The notes: generated by a model from the sequence alone, not told the origin. Positions 46,875 to 57,067 are shown, counted from the first letter of the stretch. The stretch: 64,000 bases of DNA from Desulfovibrio desulfuricans (GCF_004801255.1 NZ_CP036295.1:1934001-1998000), one strand, 5' to 3'. Translations and numbers: made by a program.

Positions 46875-46907
46875 AAAAAAAGGAAGCCCTCCCAAGAGAG
46901 GGCTTCC
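46875..46907 (-). terminator. Terminator of rplM-rpsI
   Basis: ggaagccctc (46882-46891) pairs with gagggcttcc (46898-46907), followed on the minus strand by seven T (46875-46881). It is 12 bp after rpsI. Confidence 0.92.
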
Positions 46908-46918
46908 ACAAAGGCATA

Positions 46919-47311
46919 TTAACGCTTGGAGTACTGGTACCGGGCGCGGGCAGCACGCAGACCGTACTTTTTACGTTCTTTCTTACGGGCGTCGCGGGTA
47001 AGAAAGCCAGCTTTCTTCAGCATGGGGCGCAGGGCCGGGTCAACCAGAAGCAGCGCACGGGAAATGCCGTGGCGCACGGCTTCGGCCTGCCCGGTGACGC
47101 CGCCGCCGGCAACATTGATGCGGATGTCAAACTTGTCGGCCAGCTTGGCAAGCACCAGAGGCTGACGGATGATCATCTGCAGGGTCTTGCGAGGAAAATA
47201 ATCCTCGAAGCTGCGCCCGTTAACCGTGATGCCGCCGGAACCGGCGTAAAGTCGGGTACGGGCCGTGGCGGTCTTGCGGCGGCCTGTGCCGTATTCAAAT
47301 TTCTCGCTCAT
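46919..47311 (-). CDS. rpsI: 30S ribosomal protein S9
   Basis: 130 residues, with the opening [15 protein letters not shown] and the invariant basic ending [17 protein letters not shown] whose tail reaches the ribosomal P site. AAGGAG lies before ATG 47311. It is co-transcribed 13 bp after rplM, the standard L13-S9 pair. Confidence 0.98.
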   Translation of the reverse strand: MSEKFEYGTGRRKTATARTRLYAGSGGITVNGRSFEDYFPRKTLQMIIRQPLVLAKLADKFDIRINVAGGGVTGQAEAVRHGISRALLLVDPALRPMLKKAGFLTRDARKKERKKYGLRAARARYQYSKR

Positions 47312-47324
47312 GGCTCTTTACTCC

Positions 47325-47759
47325 TTAATGCGGCAGCGTCAGCGGCTGGGGATTCTGGGCCGTATGCGGATGTTCGGACCCGGCGTAAATCTTCAGTTTC
47401 TTCAGCATGGCGCGGCCCAGACGATTCTTGGGCAGCATGCCTCGCACCGCAGCGGTAAGCACGCGGGCGGGCTTGTCGGCCAGCATGTCGCCGAGTTGGG
47501 TGGTCTTGAGGCCGCCCACCCAGCCAGAGTGCCGGTAGTACTTTTTGTCGGTCAATTTTTTGCCGGTAACTTTAATCTTTTCGCAGTTTACAACCACGAT
47601 AAAGTCACCGTTATCCATATGGGGAGCGAATTCGGGCTTGTGCTTGCCGCGCAGGCGGTGGGCTATCTGGCTGGCCAGACGGCCGAGCACCTGATCCTGA
47701 GCGTCAACCACGAACCATTCACGGTTGATGTCTTTGGGGGTGGGGCTGAACGTCTTCAT
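47325..47759 (-). CDS. rplM: 50S ribosomal protein L13
   Basis: 144 residues, with [16 protein letters not shown] near the start, [15 protein letters not shown] in the middle and [17 protein letters not shown] near the end, all typical. GAGGAGTCACTCCG precedes ATG 47759. First gene of the L13-S9 operon. Confidence 0.98.
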   Translation of the reverse strand: MKTFSPTPKDINREWFVVDAQDQVLGRLASQIAHRLRGKHKPEFAPHMDNGDFIVVVNCEKIKVTGKKLTDKKYYRHSGWVGGLKTTQLGDMLADKPARVLTAAVRGMLPKNRLGRAMLKKLKIYAGSEHPHTAQNPQPLTLPH

Positions 47760-47870
47760 CGGAGTGACTCCTCACATCTGCAAATATCAGCGGCCGTTAG
47801 GCAGCAAAAAGATCCATTGCGCGATGTGCCGTCGAACGGGGGTGACGACAATATCGCAGTAAAGGCAGCT

Positions 47871-47899
47871 TCAATACTATAAACACCAAAAGCTGTCAA
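47871..47899 (-). promoter_or_regulatory. Promoter of rplM-rpsI
   Basis: On the minus strand TTGACA (47894-47899) is 17 bp from TATTGA (47871-47876). The leader to rplM is about 105 nt. The remaining gap up to the divergent gene at 48135 holds no recognised gene. Confidence 0.6.
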
Positions 47900-48134
47900 G
47901 CATTCCACCCCTCAAAGAGATGAAAAACCGACCAGTCTGGCGCGCACAGCGCAGGGATATGGCAGATTGCAGTGCCGCCGCCAGCAGGCGCGCCCAGACA
48001 AGAGCGCGGCCTCTCGCGCCGTGGCCACAGATCGGCACATTCCCGGCATCAGTGTTGAAGCCCTTGAGCTTTACCTCACTCCCTTCTATAGTGCAAACTG
48101 TTTTTTTGCGCAGTCATTTTCTGGGAGGGATTGC

Positions 48135-49373
48135 ATGCCCGTAATTCGCAAGAACCTGCTCCAGCTCATTTTTTCCGGCGCGTATCTGCTGCGCTGGAAC
48201 GACAAGCTGCGGCCCGTAGAGCTGCTTGAAACCGACAAACAGGCCCATAAAATGTTGCTCGCCTGCGTATTGTGGCACGAAAATTCGCGCCACATGCCAG
48301 ACCCCCAGCGCGTGGCCCTTGCCACGGAAGTTATCGAGGGCGGCCTGTTCGACTATTTTTACCGCCTCATCATCACCGACGTTAAGCCGCCCATCTACTA
48401 TAAAATCAAGGAAAACCCCGAGCAGTTCCGCCAGCTGACAGCGCATGTGCTCGACAAGCTGGAACCGGCCCTTGCCCCGCTTGGTCCCTTTTGGGAGCGC
48501 ATGCGCCAGTGGCACGCCAGCCCCGACGACGATACCCCTGCCCGCCGTATTCTCACCGCCGCCCACCTCTTTGCCTCGCAGTGGGAATTCAAGCTCATCG
48601 AACCGCTCAACGCCCCCTTTGACGATGAAATGGGCGACATCGGCCAGTCGTTTCCTGACCGGCTCGATACGTTTGCCGAGCTGCACGGCCTTGCCGCCAT
48701 GCGCACGCCCGGCACGGCCCTGTCCCGACTGGCCAACCTGTGCGGGCAGCTGCGCTTTCAGGTGCGCTGGACGCAGGCCCCGCGTATCCCGGCCACGTCT
48801 GTCCTCGGCCACATGTTTATTGTCGCAAGTTACGCCTACTTTTTCAGTCTTGCGGTCAACGCCTGCCCGGCGCGGGCCAACAACAACTTTTTTTGCGGTC
48901 TGTTCCACGACCTGCCCGAGGTGCTCACTCGCGACATCATCTCGCCGGTCAAGCAATCCATCTCGGACCTGCCAAAAATTATCAAGGAATACGAAGATAA
49001 AGAGCTTGAGCGGAGGGTTTTTGGCCCTCTGCGACACGAGGGCTTTACCTCGCTGGTTGAACGTATTGAATACTATCTGGGTGCTGCCGTGGGCTCCGAA
49101 TTTCAGGAATGCGTGCGCGAAAACGGCGTTGCCCGCGCGGTTGACGGCTATCAGGCTCTTGCGGCCTGCAACCATAACGAGATGGACCCCAAGGACGGGC
49201 AACTGGTAAAGGTTTGCGACAATCTGGCGGCTTTTATTGAGGCCCACAGCTCCATACGCAACGGCGTGTCCTCCCCGCACCTGCTGGAAGCCTGCGTGCG
49301 CCTGCAGACGCGCCTGCGCGAAAATTCACCCAACGGGCTGGGGCTCGACGCCCTGCTTGCCGACTTTGACTAA
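48135..49373 (+). CDS. HD-domain hydrolase, YfbR-like
   Basis: 412 residues. The HD centre reads SVLGHMFIVASYAYF, then GLFHDLPEVLTRD, with a later Asp in KVCDNLAAFIEA. This is the HD_3/YfbR pattern of nucleotidases and related phosphohydrolases. The N-terminal 200 residues are an additional helical domain. GGGAGGG lies 5 nt before ATG 48135; the frame runs further upstream but without support. The substrate is unknown; YfbR itself cleaves deoxyribonucleoside 5'-monophosphates. The next gene follows after 12 bp. Confidence 0.85.
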   Translation: MPVIRKNLLQLIFSGAYLLRWNDKLRPVELLETDKQAHKMLLACVLWHENSRHMPDPQRVALATEVIEGGLFDYFYRLIITDVKPPIYYKIKENPEQFRQLTAHVLDKLEPALAPLGPFWERMRQWHASPDDDTPARRILTAAHLFASQWEFKLIEPLNAPFDDEMGDIGQSFPDRLDTFAELHGLAAMRTPGTALSRLANLCGQLRFQVRWTQAPRIPATSVLGHMFIVASYAYFFSLAVNACPARANNNFFCGLFHDLPEVLTRDIISPVKQSISDLPKIIKEYEDKELERRVFGPLRHEGFTSLVERIEYYLGAAVGSEFQECVRENGVARAVDGYQALAACNHNEMDPKDGQLVKVCDNLAAFIEAHSSIRNGVSSPHLLEACVRLQTRLRENSPNGLGLDALLADFD

Positions 49374-49385
49374 CACCACAACGCC

Positions 49386-50135
49386 ATGAAAATTTTACCC
49401 CGCTCTCTCAAGGCACTGCCGCTTCTGGCGGTGATGACGGCCCTGGCCTGCCTGCTTGCCGCCAGCCCCCGGCCCTGTTTTGCGCTTGCCATTTCCAAAG
49501 GGCTGCCCTTTTACGCGCAGGACATGGAATTCTACTACGAGCACCACCGTGTGGAGGCCCTGCCCGGGATATTGCGCACGTTTGACGCGCAGGGGGTGCT
49601 GCGCGACAGCCTCAAACAGATTATGCTGGCTGCGTTTATTGGGCAGGTGCTGCGCGACGACCCGGCCGCGCGCCAGCGCATCTTGCCGCCCGCCCCGACC
49701 CTGAGCCGCGATGGGCGGCGCACGCTGGCCTGGGCGGCCCATTTTGCCCGGCTGCCTGACGAGGCGGCCCTGCTCGCCAATCTGCTGCAGCCCTCGGACA
49801 ACCTGTTGCTCGACCAGATACGCCGCAGCCCCAGCCCGGTGACCAGCTGGGATATCTATTCCGAAAAATCCGTTCTGCAGATGTATTGGGCGGCGTTTAT
49901 GGCCTCTGGCAGCAACGAATTTCTTGATGTCATCATTCGTGCGGCCCTGCACTATGCCCGCCTCAACGCCGAGGGTTTGCGCAATGACGATACGTTTTCG
50001 GCAAGTGCCGCTGCGGCGGCCTCGCTGTATGAATTCTCTCCCCGTCACGCGGCCGTCAAAAAACGCGTCGAGCAATTTTTGCAAAAGGCTTCTGGCCCGG
50101 AAGCCGAAACACTGCGCATCATCCTGCGCAAGTAG
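49386..50135 (+). CDS. Exported protein of unknown function
   Basis: 249 residues. An N-terminal signal peptide (LLAVMTALACLLAASPRPCFA) ends near residue 34, so the product is periplasmic or released. The mature part is helical, with no motif I recognise. It may fold as a small alpha-helical repeat array (LRRTLAW-type and ALLANLLQPSDN-type helices). It lies 12 bp after the HD-domain gene, probably in the same operon. No ribosome site stands out. Confidence 0.7.
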   Translation: MKILPRSLKALPLLAVMTALACLLAASPRPCFALAISKGLPFYAQDMEFYYEHHRVEALPGILRTFDAQGVLRDSLKQIMLAAFIGQVLRDDPAARQRILPPAPTLSRDGRRTLAWAAHFARLPDEAALLANLLQPSDNLLLDQIRRSPSPVTSWDIYSEKSVLQMYWAAFMASGSNEFLDVIIRAALHYARLNAEGLRNDDTFSASAAAAASLYEFSPRHAAVKKRVEQFLQKASGPEAETLRIILRK

Positions 50136-50347
50136 CGGAGCACGCAAACGGCACGGCAGGGCTGACATGCAGAAATTGCCGAGACGGGCGGGCATGATTG
50201 AAAAATGGGACAGACAGGATGGCCGCCGGGGCAGCTCCCCCTCTGCCAGCAGGGCTGAAACGCAAACCGGGCACGGGGCTGACAGTCGGCCGGTATAATC
50301 AAGCAGGCAAACCACATACCGGCTGGCAGCGCTACTGCAAGCGCACC

Positions 50348-50381
50348 AAAAGGCTCCACCCCTTGCGGGATGGAGCCTTTT
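50348..50381. terminator. Bidirectional terminator between convergent genes
   Basis: aaaaggctcca (50348-50358) pairs with tggagcctttt (50371-50381). T-rich ends on both strands serve both the exported-protein gene and the chemoreceptor gene. Confidence 0.85.
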
Positions 50382-50413
50382 ATCATCGAGACAGGCGGCC
50401 GGGCCGCCCCGCT

Positions 50414-52444
50414 CTAGCCTTTTTTCATGTGTTCGATCAGGTCGATGAGGCTTTTCGCCTGCGCGCGCAGCGAACCAAGCTCCTGCATGGCAACCTGCAT
50501 GGATTGCGCGGTGCTGGCGGCAATATGGTTAACGTCGGCTATGGACCGGTTTATTTCCTCGCTGGTGGCGGACTGCTGCTCGCTGGCTGCGGCGATGGCC
50601 CGCACCTCGTCGGCGGTCTGCTCCACCATGATCACAATCTCTTTAAGGGCCTCGCCAGACTTGTTGGAGTAGTCCGTGGCGGCGGCAACATTGTCAACGG
50701 ACTTTTCCACCTGCTGGATGCTCTGCCCGGCGCTCTGCTGGATAGCCGCAATGGCGTTGCCCACGTCGGTGGTGGAAGACATGGTTTTTTCCGCCAGTTT
50801 GCGCACTTCGTCCGCCACAACGGCAAAGCCGCGTCCGGCGTCGCCCGCGCGGGCGGCCTCGATGGCGGCGTTGAGCGCCAGTAGGTTGGTCTGGTCGGCG
50901 ATGTCTGAAATAACACCCATAATCTGGTTGATGGCCTTGGCATGGTCATCGAGCTGGGTCATGCCCTCCTTGAGCGCTTGCGACTGGCGTTGCACTTCCT
51001 GAATGCCCGTCACAGCCCTTGAAACGATCTCGGAGCCTACTTCTGCCTTGCGCTTGGCGGCATTGGAGATATCCGATGCGCCGCCAGCATTTTTTGCTAC
51101 CTCAAGCACGGTTGAATTCATTTCTTCCATGGCGGTGGCGGTTTCTGCCAGACGGCTCGCGGCATGGTCAAGCGCTCCGCCGGTGCTTTCGACCTGCTCG
51201 GCAATATCGTTGATGGAGGCGTTGAGCTGCTCCACCACGTTTTCTATCTGGTCGGCGGCGCTCATCATACCTTCGTGCTTGGCCTGCTCGGCCATGGCCT
51301 GTGCGGCGCGGGCATCTTCCATGGCGGCCTTGGCCTCTTCACCCATTTTGCGGGCTTCTTCAGCCTTTTCGCTGGCCTCAAGCACGAGCTTGCGCAGGTT
51401 GGTTTCCATCGTGCGCAACGAATCGGCCAGATGCCCCATATCGTCGCGGCTGTGCACTTCAAGCTGCGCCTCGGTATCACCCCCGGCTATGGCCTGGGCG
51501 TACGCGGTAATTTTGCGCACCGGCGCGCTGACCTTGAGCCCTAAAACAAGGGATAAAATCAGCTGAAAAACAAGCAGCCCAACGCCAATCCAGACAGAGT
51601 TGCTGATGGCCGTCTTTTCAAGCCGTTGCAGCTGGTCAATGGGCATGCCCACAAACCACATGCCCACAATCTTGTTGTTGGCGTCCTTTACCGGCCAGTA
51701 AGCCGAATTGTAATCCACGCCCAAAATGTTGTTGTGCGCAAATACGGTTTCGCCCCGCTGCAGCACCGCCGCTAGTATCTCCGGCGCCTGCAGTTTTGTG
51801 CCCACAGCCCGGTTGCCGTCATCCTTCAGGATGGTGGTCATTACACGGGTGTCGCCCTTGAAGATGGTGACGTTAACGCCCGATATGCTCTTGAGCCAGT
51901 CAAGATAGGCAGGGGCCACCAGCGACGTGCCGATGGAAACGCTGCCCACAAGCTTGCCCTCGTGCATTACCGGGTAACTGGCGCGGATGGTAAAGGGAAC
52001 CTCGGTGCCAGCAACAACGGCAACAGCTGGGGAACCCTTGAGGGCCATGGCCACTGTTTCCTGATTTGTGACGCTGTCGCCGTGCTTTTTGGAATGCCCG
52101 CGTGCGATGACCATACCTTTTTCATCAGTAATGGTCATAAAGTCCGACCCGGCCTTTTTCATCAACACGATGCCGATTCGGGACGCCGCTTCGGTATCTT
52201 TTTCCGCCACGGCCTTATTAAAATCATCGTTTTCTGCAATAAGGTCAGCGCATTGCAAAAAATTTTGCGAAGTTGTTTCGTTGGCAGCGCTGATAACATG
52301 CTGCATCCTTGTGATGCCCCTGTTCAGTTCGTCTTCAATCGGAACTTTCATGAAATGGATTGAGACAAAAAGCACAACACCACAGCATGTGATCAGCGCA
52401 CCAAAAAGCGACCCGACATATGTGTGCGCAATAGTCCAACGCAT
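50414..52444 (-). CDS. Methyl-accepting chemotaxis protein with periplasmic Cache-type sensor
   Basis: 676 residues. One membrane helix (about 10-31) is followed by a periplasmic sensor (about 32-285) of Cache type ([18 protein letters not shown], then [20 protein letters not shown]). A second helix (about 293-315), a HAMP domain (about 316-370) and the signalling coiled coil follow, with the conserved tip [20 protein letters not shown]. No C-terminal NWETF-type CheR tether is present (ends [10 protein letters not shown]). ATG 52444 has AAGGAGAAGGGC upstream. It would feed a CheA-CheW array such as the one at 11637-21185. The ligand is unknown. Confidence 0.93.
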   Translation of the reverse strand: MRWTIAHTYVGSLFGALITCCGVVLFVSIHFMKVPIEDELNRGITRMQHVISAANETTSQNFLQCADLIAENDDFNKAVAEKDTEAASRIGIVLMKKAGSDFMTITDEKGMVIARGHSKKHGDSVTNQETVAMALKGSPAVAVVAGTEVPFTIRASYPVMHEGKLVGSVSIGTSLVAPAYLDWLKSISGVNVTIFKGDTRVMTTILKDDGNRAVGTKLQAPEILAAVLQRGETVFAHNNILGVDYNSAYWPVKDANNKIVGMWFVGMPIDQLQRLEKTAISNSVWIGVGLLVFQLILSLVLGLKVSAPVRKITAYAQAIAGGDTEAQLEVHSRDDMGHLADSLRTMETNLRKLVLEASEKAEEARKMGEEAKAAMEDARAAQAMAEQAKHEGMMSAADQIENVVEQLNASINDIAEQVESTGGALDHAASRLAETATAMEEMNSTVLEVAKNAGGASDISNAAKRKAEVGSEIVSRAVTGIQEVQRQSQALKEGMTQLDDHAKAINQIMGVISDIADQTNLLALNAAIEAARAGDAGRGFAVVADEVRKLAEKTMSSTTDVGNAIAAIQQSAGQSIQQVEKSVDNVAAATDYSNKSGEALKEIVIMVEQTADEVRAIAAASEQQSATSEEINRSIADVNHIAASTAQSMQVAMQELGSLRAQAKSLIDLIEHMKKG

Positions 52445-52919
52445 GCCCTTCTCCTTGCCAAGAACGTATACCACCAAATTTTACCGTGTCACAGTGCCCG
52501 TCGCTGGATGGGGAAAGCCAACAGCAGGCGTACAACCCTCCCCGAGCAACCCAGCCATCGGTTGCAGGGGCATATGTGCGGAACAAAAAACAGTATATCC
52601 TCATAGAGCATTAACGACTTGAATAAAAAAAAGAATAGGGCAGTCAGCGACATTTATTACAGGAAAATAATTTTTTATTCATAAAAACGATAATATCATA
52701 TATACAAAAACAGTAACAGATATGCCAGTTGGGTCAATGGGTTTTATCCATCAGATGCGGATACTTAAATTTAAATCTGTATAAATCCGGTTTGTTATGA
52801 GCAGTTAAATTTCGATAGTTTGTGATTTTTTTTTCAATCACTCCATTTTTCCCTTGCGGCAACTACGCTGCACGACGACAAAAAAATTCGCAACCGTACG
52901 GCGAGCTGCAAAAAAACAA
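52445..52919. other. AT-rich non-coding stretch upstream of the chemoreceptor gene
   Basis: About 475 bp, markedly AT-rich between 52600 and 52830. It should contain the chemoreceptor promoter. Short frames on both strands have no support. Confidence 0.5.
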
Positions 52920-52982
52920 CGGAAAAGGCCTGCTTCTGCCCCGCAATTGCAGCCATCGTCGCAAGCGGAGCAGAAGCAGGCC
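52920..52982 (-). terminator. Terminator of the TrmJ-like operon
   Basis: ggcctgcttctgc (52927-52939) pairs with gcagaagcaggcc (52970-52982), a 13-bp perfect stem with a structured loop, followed on the minus strand by TTTTCC and a further T-rich run. Confidence 0.85.
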
Positions 52983-53006
52983 CATGAACAGCCAAAATAA
53001 AAAAAA

Positions 53007-53747
53007 CTACTCTGACAGTTTGTGGCGTACCTGGCGGCACAACCCCATAAGGGCATCGTATTCGTGCCGCAACAGTCCGGCGCGGCTGAACAGCCGCCGC
53101 CACGGCATAAGAAAATAATCGGGGTTGTCGCCGTGCAGATAATCAAGACGCAACAGCATGTCTTTAAGCGATTCCATGAGCCGCTCCTGCTCCGCCGCCG
53201 TCGCCACCCGGCCGCCGCGCGGCGTATCCGCTGGCCTTTCGCCGTGCTGCAGGGCGCGCACGGCATTGGCGCAGGCATAGCTGAGCAGCAGCACCGCCTG
53301 GGCAAGATTGAGCGAGCTGGCCGCCGGGTCGGTAGGGATGGTCACCAGCCGGTGGCAGTGCATGATCTCGTCGTTATTGAGGCCACGGTCTTCCGGCCCA
53401 AAAACCAAGGAGACGCGCTCGCCGTTTGCCATGGCGACAGCGGCCTCGCGCGCGGCCTGCTCGGGCGAGAGCAACGCCTGCCGCCAGCCGCCTGTGCGTG
53501 CGGTGGTTCCAAATACCAGAGAGCAAGGGGCCACGGCCTGCTCGACATTTTCATGCACTTCAACGGCATCGAGCAGATTCTGTCCCTTGGGCGTGGCGAG
53601 GGGGCGGGCTTTTTCCCTGTCCCACCGCTCGGGGTCCACCAGGCGCAACGTGGGGCAGCCCATGTTGACGCAGGCGCGCGCCGCCATGCCGATATTTTCG
53701 GGAAAGCGCGTTTTTACCAATACAATTTCAAGGTTTTGCAACAGCAT
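53007..53747 (-). CDS. SpoU/TrmJ-type RNA 2'-O-methyltransferase
   Basis: 246 residues with the three SPOUT knot motifs: RFPENIGMAARACVNMG (motif 1), LVFGPEDRGLNNDEI (motif 2) and SSLNLAQAVLLLSY (motif 3). This matches the TrmJ/LasT group, which 2'-O-methylates position 32 of tRNAs, though rRNA targets are possible. The C-terminal extension (about 160-246) is helical as in TrmJ. ATG 53747 with GAGG 6 nt upstream replaces a longer frame to 53897 that would overlap the DUF456 gene. Confidence 0.9.
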   Translation of the reverse strand: MLLQNLEIVLVKTRFPENIGMAARACVNMGCPTLRLVDPERWDREKARPLATPKGQNLLDAVEVHENVEQAVAPCSLVFGTTARTGGWRQALLSPEQAAREAAVAMANGERVSLVFGPEDRGLNNDEIMHCHRLVTIPTDPAASSLNLAQAVLLLSYACANAVRALQHGERPADTPRGGRVATAAEQERLMESLKDMLLRLDYLHGDNPDYFLMPWRRLFSRAGLLRHEYDALMGLCRQVRHKLSE

Positions 53748-53755
53748 TATCAACC

Positions 53756-54364
53756 TCAGCACAGGCCCCGCAGCAGGTTCAGGAGCACCTGCGTGGAGGC
53801 ATCGGGAGAAAGAACCGGGGGCAAGCCAGACGGCATCTTGGGCCAGATGCGCCCTGCGGCCAGAGCCAGCATGGCTCCGCCAGCGCCGCACTTGCACACC
53901 GTGCCCAAAAAACGGCCCATCATGGCGCCAAAGGCGGCATCCAGCGCTTCGCGCAGCGGGCGGCCTTTAAGGCGCTCAACGGCAAAGCAGCCTGTCCATG
54001 CGCCCGCGAGCGCGCCAATGAGCGCCCCAAGCCCAAAAAACAGCGGGGCAAGCAGTATGGCCCCCGCTATGGCCCCAACCATACCCGCAAAAGTGCCGGA
54101 AGAGCTGGAGCCATAGCGTTTGGCCTTGAGTATCTGCATGCCCATTTCCAGAGCTTCGCCCACCAGGGCAATGCCCACCATCATGATCCAGAACCACATA
54201 TCCATGGAGGCCGTGCCCGGATGCACCACCTTCCACAACGCCACAAGCCCCAGCAGCACCCAGTTGGCGGGCAGCCCAAAAATATTGAGCAGCAGCACAA
54301 AGCACAGCAGCGTTATGAACGCCCCGGCGAGCATAGAGGCCAGGGGAAAAGGCAGAAAATCCAT
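53756..54364 (-). CDS. DUF456 membrane protein
   Basis: 202 residues, five to six membrane helices rich in Gly and Ala. The pattern GIALVGEALEM...GSSSSGTFAGMVGAIAGA is that of DUF456. Function unknown. AGGAG lies before ATG 54364. It is 17 bp after the PaaK-like gene and 8 bp before the methyltransferase gene, so all three are probably co-transcribed. Confidence 0.85.
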   Translation of the reverse strand: MDFLPFPLASMLAGAFITLLCFVLLLNIFGLPANWVLLGLVALWKVVHPGTASMDMWFWIMMVGIALVGEALEMGMQILKAKRYGSSSSGTFAGMVGAIAGAILLAPLFFGLGALIGALAGAWTGCFAVERLKGRPLREALDAAFGAMMGRFLGTVCKCGAGGAMLALAAGRIWPKMPSGLPPVLSPDASTQVLLNLLRGLC

Positions 54365-54381
54365 GCGGTCTCCTCTGATGA

Positions 54382-55680
54382 CTACTTTTTGTTGCGCAAA
54401 TCCTGCAGACGCACGGCCTTGCCCTCTGTGCGCGGCAGGCTGTTGCTCTCCACAAGTTCGACCTTGGGCGTGACAAGGATTTCGTCGCGCAGGCGCGAAG
54501 CAATGGCCTTTTGCAGGCTTTGCAGCACGCGCATGTCTTCTACAAAATGCTCGTCCCGAATTTCAATCTGCACGCGCATGACATCGCCCAGGCCGTCGTT
54601 TTCGAGCAAAATCAGGTAACTCTGCCCCACTTCGGCAAAGGTCATGATGACCTGCTCGATCTGCATGGGGTAGACGTTGACGCCCTTGATGATAAACATG
54701 TCGTCCGCACGGCCAAGGATGCGGTCGATGCGGCGGTGCTTGCGTCCGCAGGCGCATTCGCCGGGTATAAACCGGGTAAGGTCTCGGGTGCGGTAGCGCA
54801 AAATGGGCATGCCCTGGCGGCACAGGCAGGTCATGACAAGTTCGCCCACTTCGCCTTCGGGCATGGGCTCGCCGGTTTCGGGGTCTACGATTTCGGGGAT
54901 ATAGGCGTCTTCCCACAGGTGCATGCCGCTCTGGTGCGTGCATTCAAAGCCCACGCCGGGGCCGTTCATTTCAGACAGGCCGTAGGAGTTGTAGGCCTTC
55001 ATGTCAAAGAGGTCTTCAATACGGCGGCGGAATTCCTCGGTATAGGGCTCCGCGCCAACCAGGGCGATGCGCAGCGGAAACTCGCGCGGGTCTTCACCCA
55101 TGGAGCGCAAATGCTCACCCAGAATAAGGGCGTACGAAGGCAGGATGTGGGCCACGGTGGTGCGAAAATCCTTGGCGAGCTTGATCTGCCGCCGCGAGTT
55201 GCCCGCACCGGCGGGGATGGTCATGCAGCCCAGGCGCTCCGCGCCAAAATGGATGCCCAGACCGCCCGTGAACAGCCCATACCCCGACATGTTCTGAAAA
55301 ACGTCGTCGCGGCGCACGCCCACCATGTGGATACTGCGCGCCATAAGGTCGGCCCAGGAATTGATGTCGTTCTGCGTATGGCAGATGGCTACCGGCGAAC
55401 CGGTGGTGCCGCTGGAGCAGTGCATGCGGACAATCTCGGACTGCGGAACGCACAAAAGCCCAGTGGGATACTGCGAACGCAGATCCTGCTTTGTGGTGAA
55501 GGGGATGCGCCGCAAATCATCCAGGCTGCGGATAGAATCGGGCCCGATACCAGCCTCGTCCAGACGCTGACGGTAAAAGTCGCACTTGCGCGTCTGCGCC
55601 ACGGTGCTTCTAAGCCGCGTAAGCTGTGCCTGCTCAATATGATCCCTGCTCCAACACTCCGCCTCATCAAAAAATTCCAT
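54382..55680 (-). CDS. Phenylacetate-CoA ligase (PaaK)-family enzyme
   Basis: 432-residue adenylate-forming ligase of the short PaaK type. The phosphate loop is HCSSGTTGSPV (about 87-97), the adenine region YGLSEMNGPG, and the C-terminal domain carries the Lys in DDMFIIKGVNVYPMQIE. It forms an acyl-CoA from an aromatic or related acid, CoA and ATP. In anaerobes without a phenylacetate degradation operon, such ligases often act on amino-acid-derived aryl acids. No paa genes are nearby, so the substrate is open. GAGGAGGCGGC precedes ATG 55680. Confidence 0.92.
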   Translation of the reverse strand: MEFFDEAECWSRDHIEQAQLTRLRSTVAQTRKCDFYRQRLDEAGIGPDSIRSLDDLRRIPFTTKQDLRSQYPTGLLCVPQSEIVRMHCSSGTTGSPVAICHTQNDINSWADLMARSIHMVGVRRDDVFQNMSGYGLFTGGLGIHFGAERLGCMTIPAGAGNSRRQIKLAKDFRTTVAHILPSYALILGEHLRSMGEDPREFPLRIALVGAEPYTEEFRRRIEDLFDMKAYNSYGLSEMNGPGVGFECTHQSGMHLWEDAYIPEIVDPETGEPMPEGEVGELVMTCLCRQGMPILRYRTRDLTRFIPGECACGRKHRRIDRILGRADDMFIIKGVNVYPMQIEQVIMTFAEVGQSYLILLENDGLGDVMRVQIEIRDEHFVEDMRVLQSLQKAIASRLRDEILVTPKVELVESNSLPRTEGKAVRLQDLRNKK

Positions 55681-55762
55681 GCCGCCTCCTCAGATTCATG
55701 CCGCAACGCCCCTTGGCGCAATGGCTTGTAATGCACACCCACCCGCGTAGCGGGCAACAACA

Positions 55763-56821
55763 CTATTCTCCCAACCGGGCGTGCGCCCACCCCCAGACAA
55801 GGCCGAAACATCCGGCGATCATCATATCGCCGTGCGGGGCCAAAAAACGCCCATAACCCTGCAGCATGGCGCGCTTGGGCCCCGTAATATATGTGGGCTC
55901 ATAACCGCCAGATTCTTCGCAGTACGGGCCAAAAGCAGTACCGTGCCCGCCGCTGGCCTGCACTTCTTCCGCCGGCAGCCAGTGTTTGCGAAACTGCTCA
56001 AGGTCGCCCAGCAGCTGCTCAAGGGAGCGCATGCCCGTGTGATGCTCGTAAATGCCGCGCACCTGCCCCCGGTACACCAGCGCGGCCACGGTATGCCCGT
56101 TGCCCACGTTGATGACGGTGATGCCCTGCCGATAGCTGCGGTCCATAACCTCTTTATCGCACAGCGCGCCAAGCAGGGCGCTAGCCCCGGTATCCGCAAC
56201 CGGGCCGCCTGTTTTTTCGTGCAGGGGCACAAGGCGGGTCAGCGCGGGGGGCGGGGTTTCGTATATCCAGCGAGCCGGGTCGGACGACGACGCCAGCAGA
56301 TCCGTCCAGGCGCGCATGCGGGCCTGACGGTTGCCATGCGTATGAAACCCGTGATCCTGCGCGGCCGCAATCACCAGATGCGGCAAGGGCAGACCCGCGT
56401 GACGCAGCAGCCCGCCCCAGAATTCCGGCGAATAATCTGTCAAAAATACAGGAACACTGCCCTCGGGACAAGTGGAACACACCTCAACCCCCAGGTTGCG
56501 CACCACTTCCTCGTTGTCGTGGATGCCGCGAGTGGCCGCCGCAGTGGCGCTGACAGCAAAACCCGCCGCAAGATGCTCCTTGATGGCCTGGGTAAAACCG
56601 CCGCCCATGTTGCCGCCGTAAAGCCAGATGCTGCGCTTGAGCAGCGTCAGCTCCCTGATGCGCTGGGCCACGAGCCGCGCGGGCGCGGGCAATACAAAGC
56701 GAGGCCAGTTTTCGCATTCAAGGCCGGGGCGGGCCAACAGGGCGTCCTGCGTGCCGCTGCCTATATCAACGCACAGCACCGGTCCCGTGCCGCGCAAAAA
56801 CTTTTGTACGATTTCGTCCAT
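55763..56821 (-). CDS. DUF1786 protein with ASKHA-like nucleotide motif
   Basis: 352 residues. Near the start, VLCVDIGSGTQDALL resembles the phosphate-1 loop of actin-like ATPases; later INVGNGHTVAALV and ASGGHG could complete a nucleotide site. This matches DUF1786, a family sometimes labelled as related to pyruvate formate-lyase activation, without the radical-SAM cysteines that would support that. ATG 56821 follows GAGAGGTGAAA; a GTG 6 nt upstream is less likely. It lies 82 bp before the PaaK-like gene. Function unknown. Confidence 0.8.
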   Translation of the reverse strand: MDEIVQKFLRGTGPVLCVDIGSGTQDALLARPGLECENWPRFVLPAPARLVAQRIRELTLLKRSIWLYGGNMGGGFTQAIKEHLAAGFAVSATAAATRGIHDNEEVVRNLGVEVCSTCPEGSVPVFLTDYSPEFWGGLLRHAGLPLPHLVIAAAQDHGFHTHGNRQARMRAWTDLLASSSDPARWIYETPPPALTRLVPLHEKTGGPVADTGASALLGALCDKEVMDRSYRQGITVINVGNGHTVAALVYRGQVRGIYEHHTGMRSLEQLLGDLEQFRKHWLPAEEVQASGGHGTAFGPYCEESGGYEPTYITGPKRAMLQGYGRFLAPHGDMMIAGCFGLVWGWAHARLGE

Positions 56822-56938
56822 TTTCACCTCTCAAGAACGAAAAAATCTACCTGTATCAATCATCAAGCGCAAGTCTTCGCGACTTTTTGAAAAAAAAGCT
56901 TGCCAAGGATCTTGGATTACGATACTTCATCTTCTCGC

Positions 56939-57023
56939 GCCGAGGTGGTGGAACTGGTAGACACGCTATCTTGAGGGGGTAGTGAGAATTCTCGTGCGGG
57001 TTCGAGTCCCGCCCTCGGCACCA
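56939..57023 (+). tRNA. tRNA-Leu (anticodon GAG)
   Basis: Class II tRNA of 85 nt. The acceptor GCCGAGG (56939-56945) pairs with CCTCGGC (57013-57019). The anticodon loop TTGAGGG shows GAG, a variable arm follows, the T arm has GTTCGAGTC, the discriminator is A, and CCA is encoded. Integrase remnants begin about 100 bp downstream, so its 3' end was probably used as an attachment site. Confidence 0.96.
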
Positions 57024-57032
57024 CGAAAAGAT

Positions 57033-57067
57033 AAAGGATTACAACAGATTGTTGTAATCCTTTTTTT
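57033..57067 (+). terminator. Terminator of tRNA-Leu
   Basis: aaaggattacaac (57033-57045) pairs with gttgtaatccttt (57051-57063), followed by seven T. Confidence 0.92.

Noticed and set aside
45680..47458. A 592-codon plus-strand frame across the YcaO gene, the intergenic terminator and rpsI
   Set aside because: It runs antisense to a YcaO protein and two ribosomal-protein regions and through a terminator; a chance frame.
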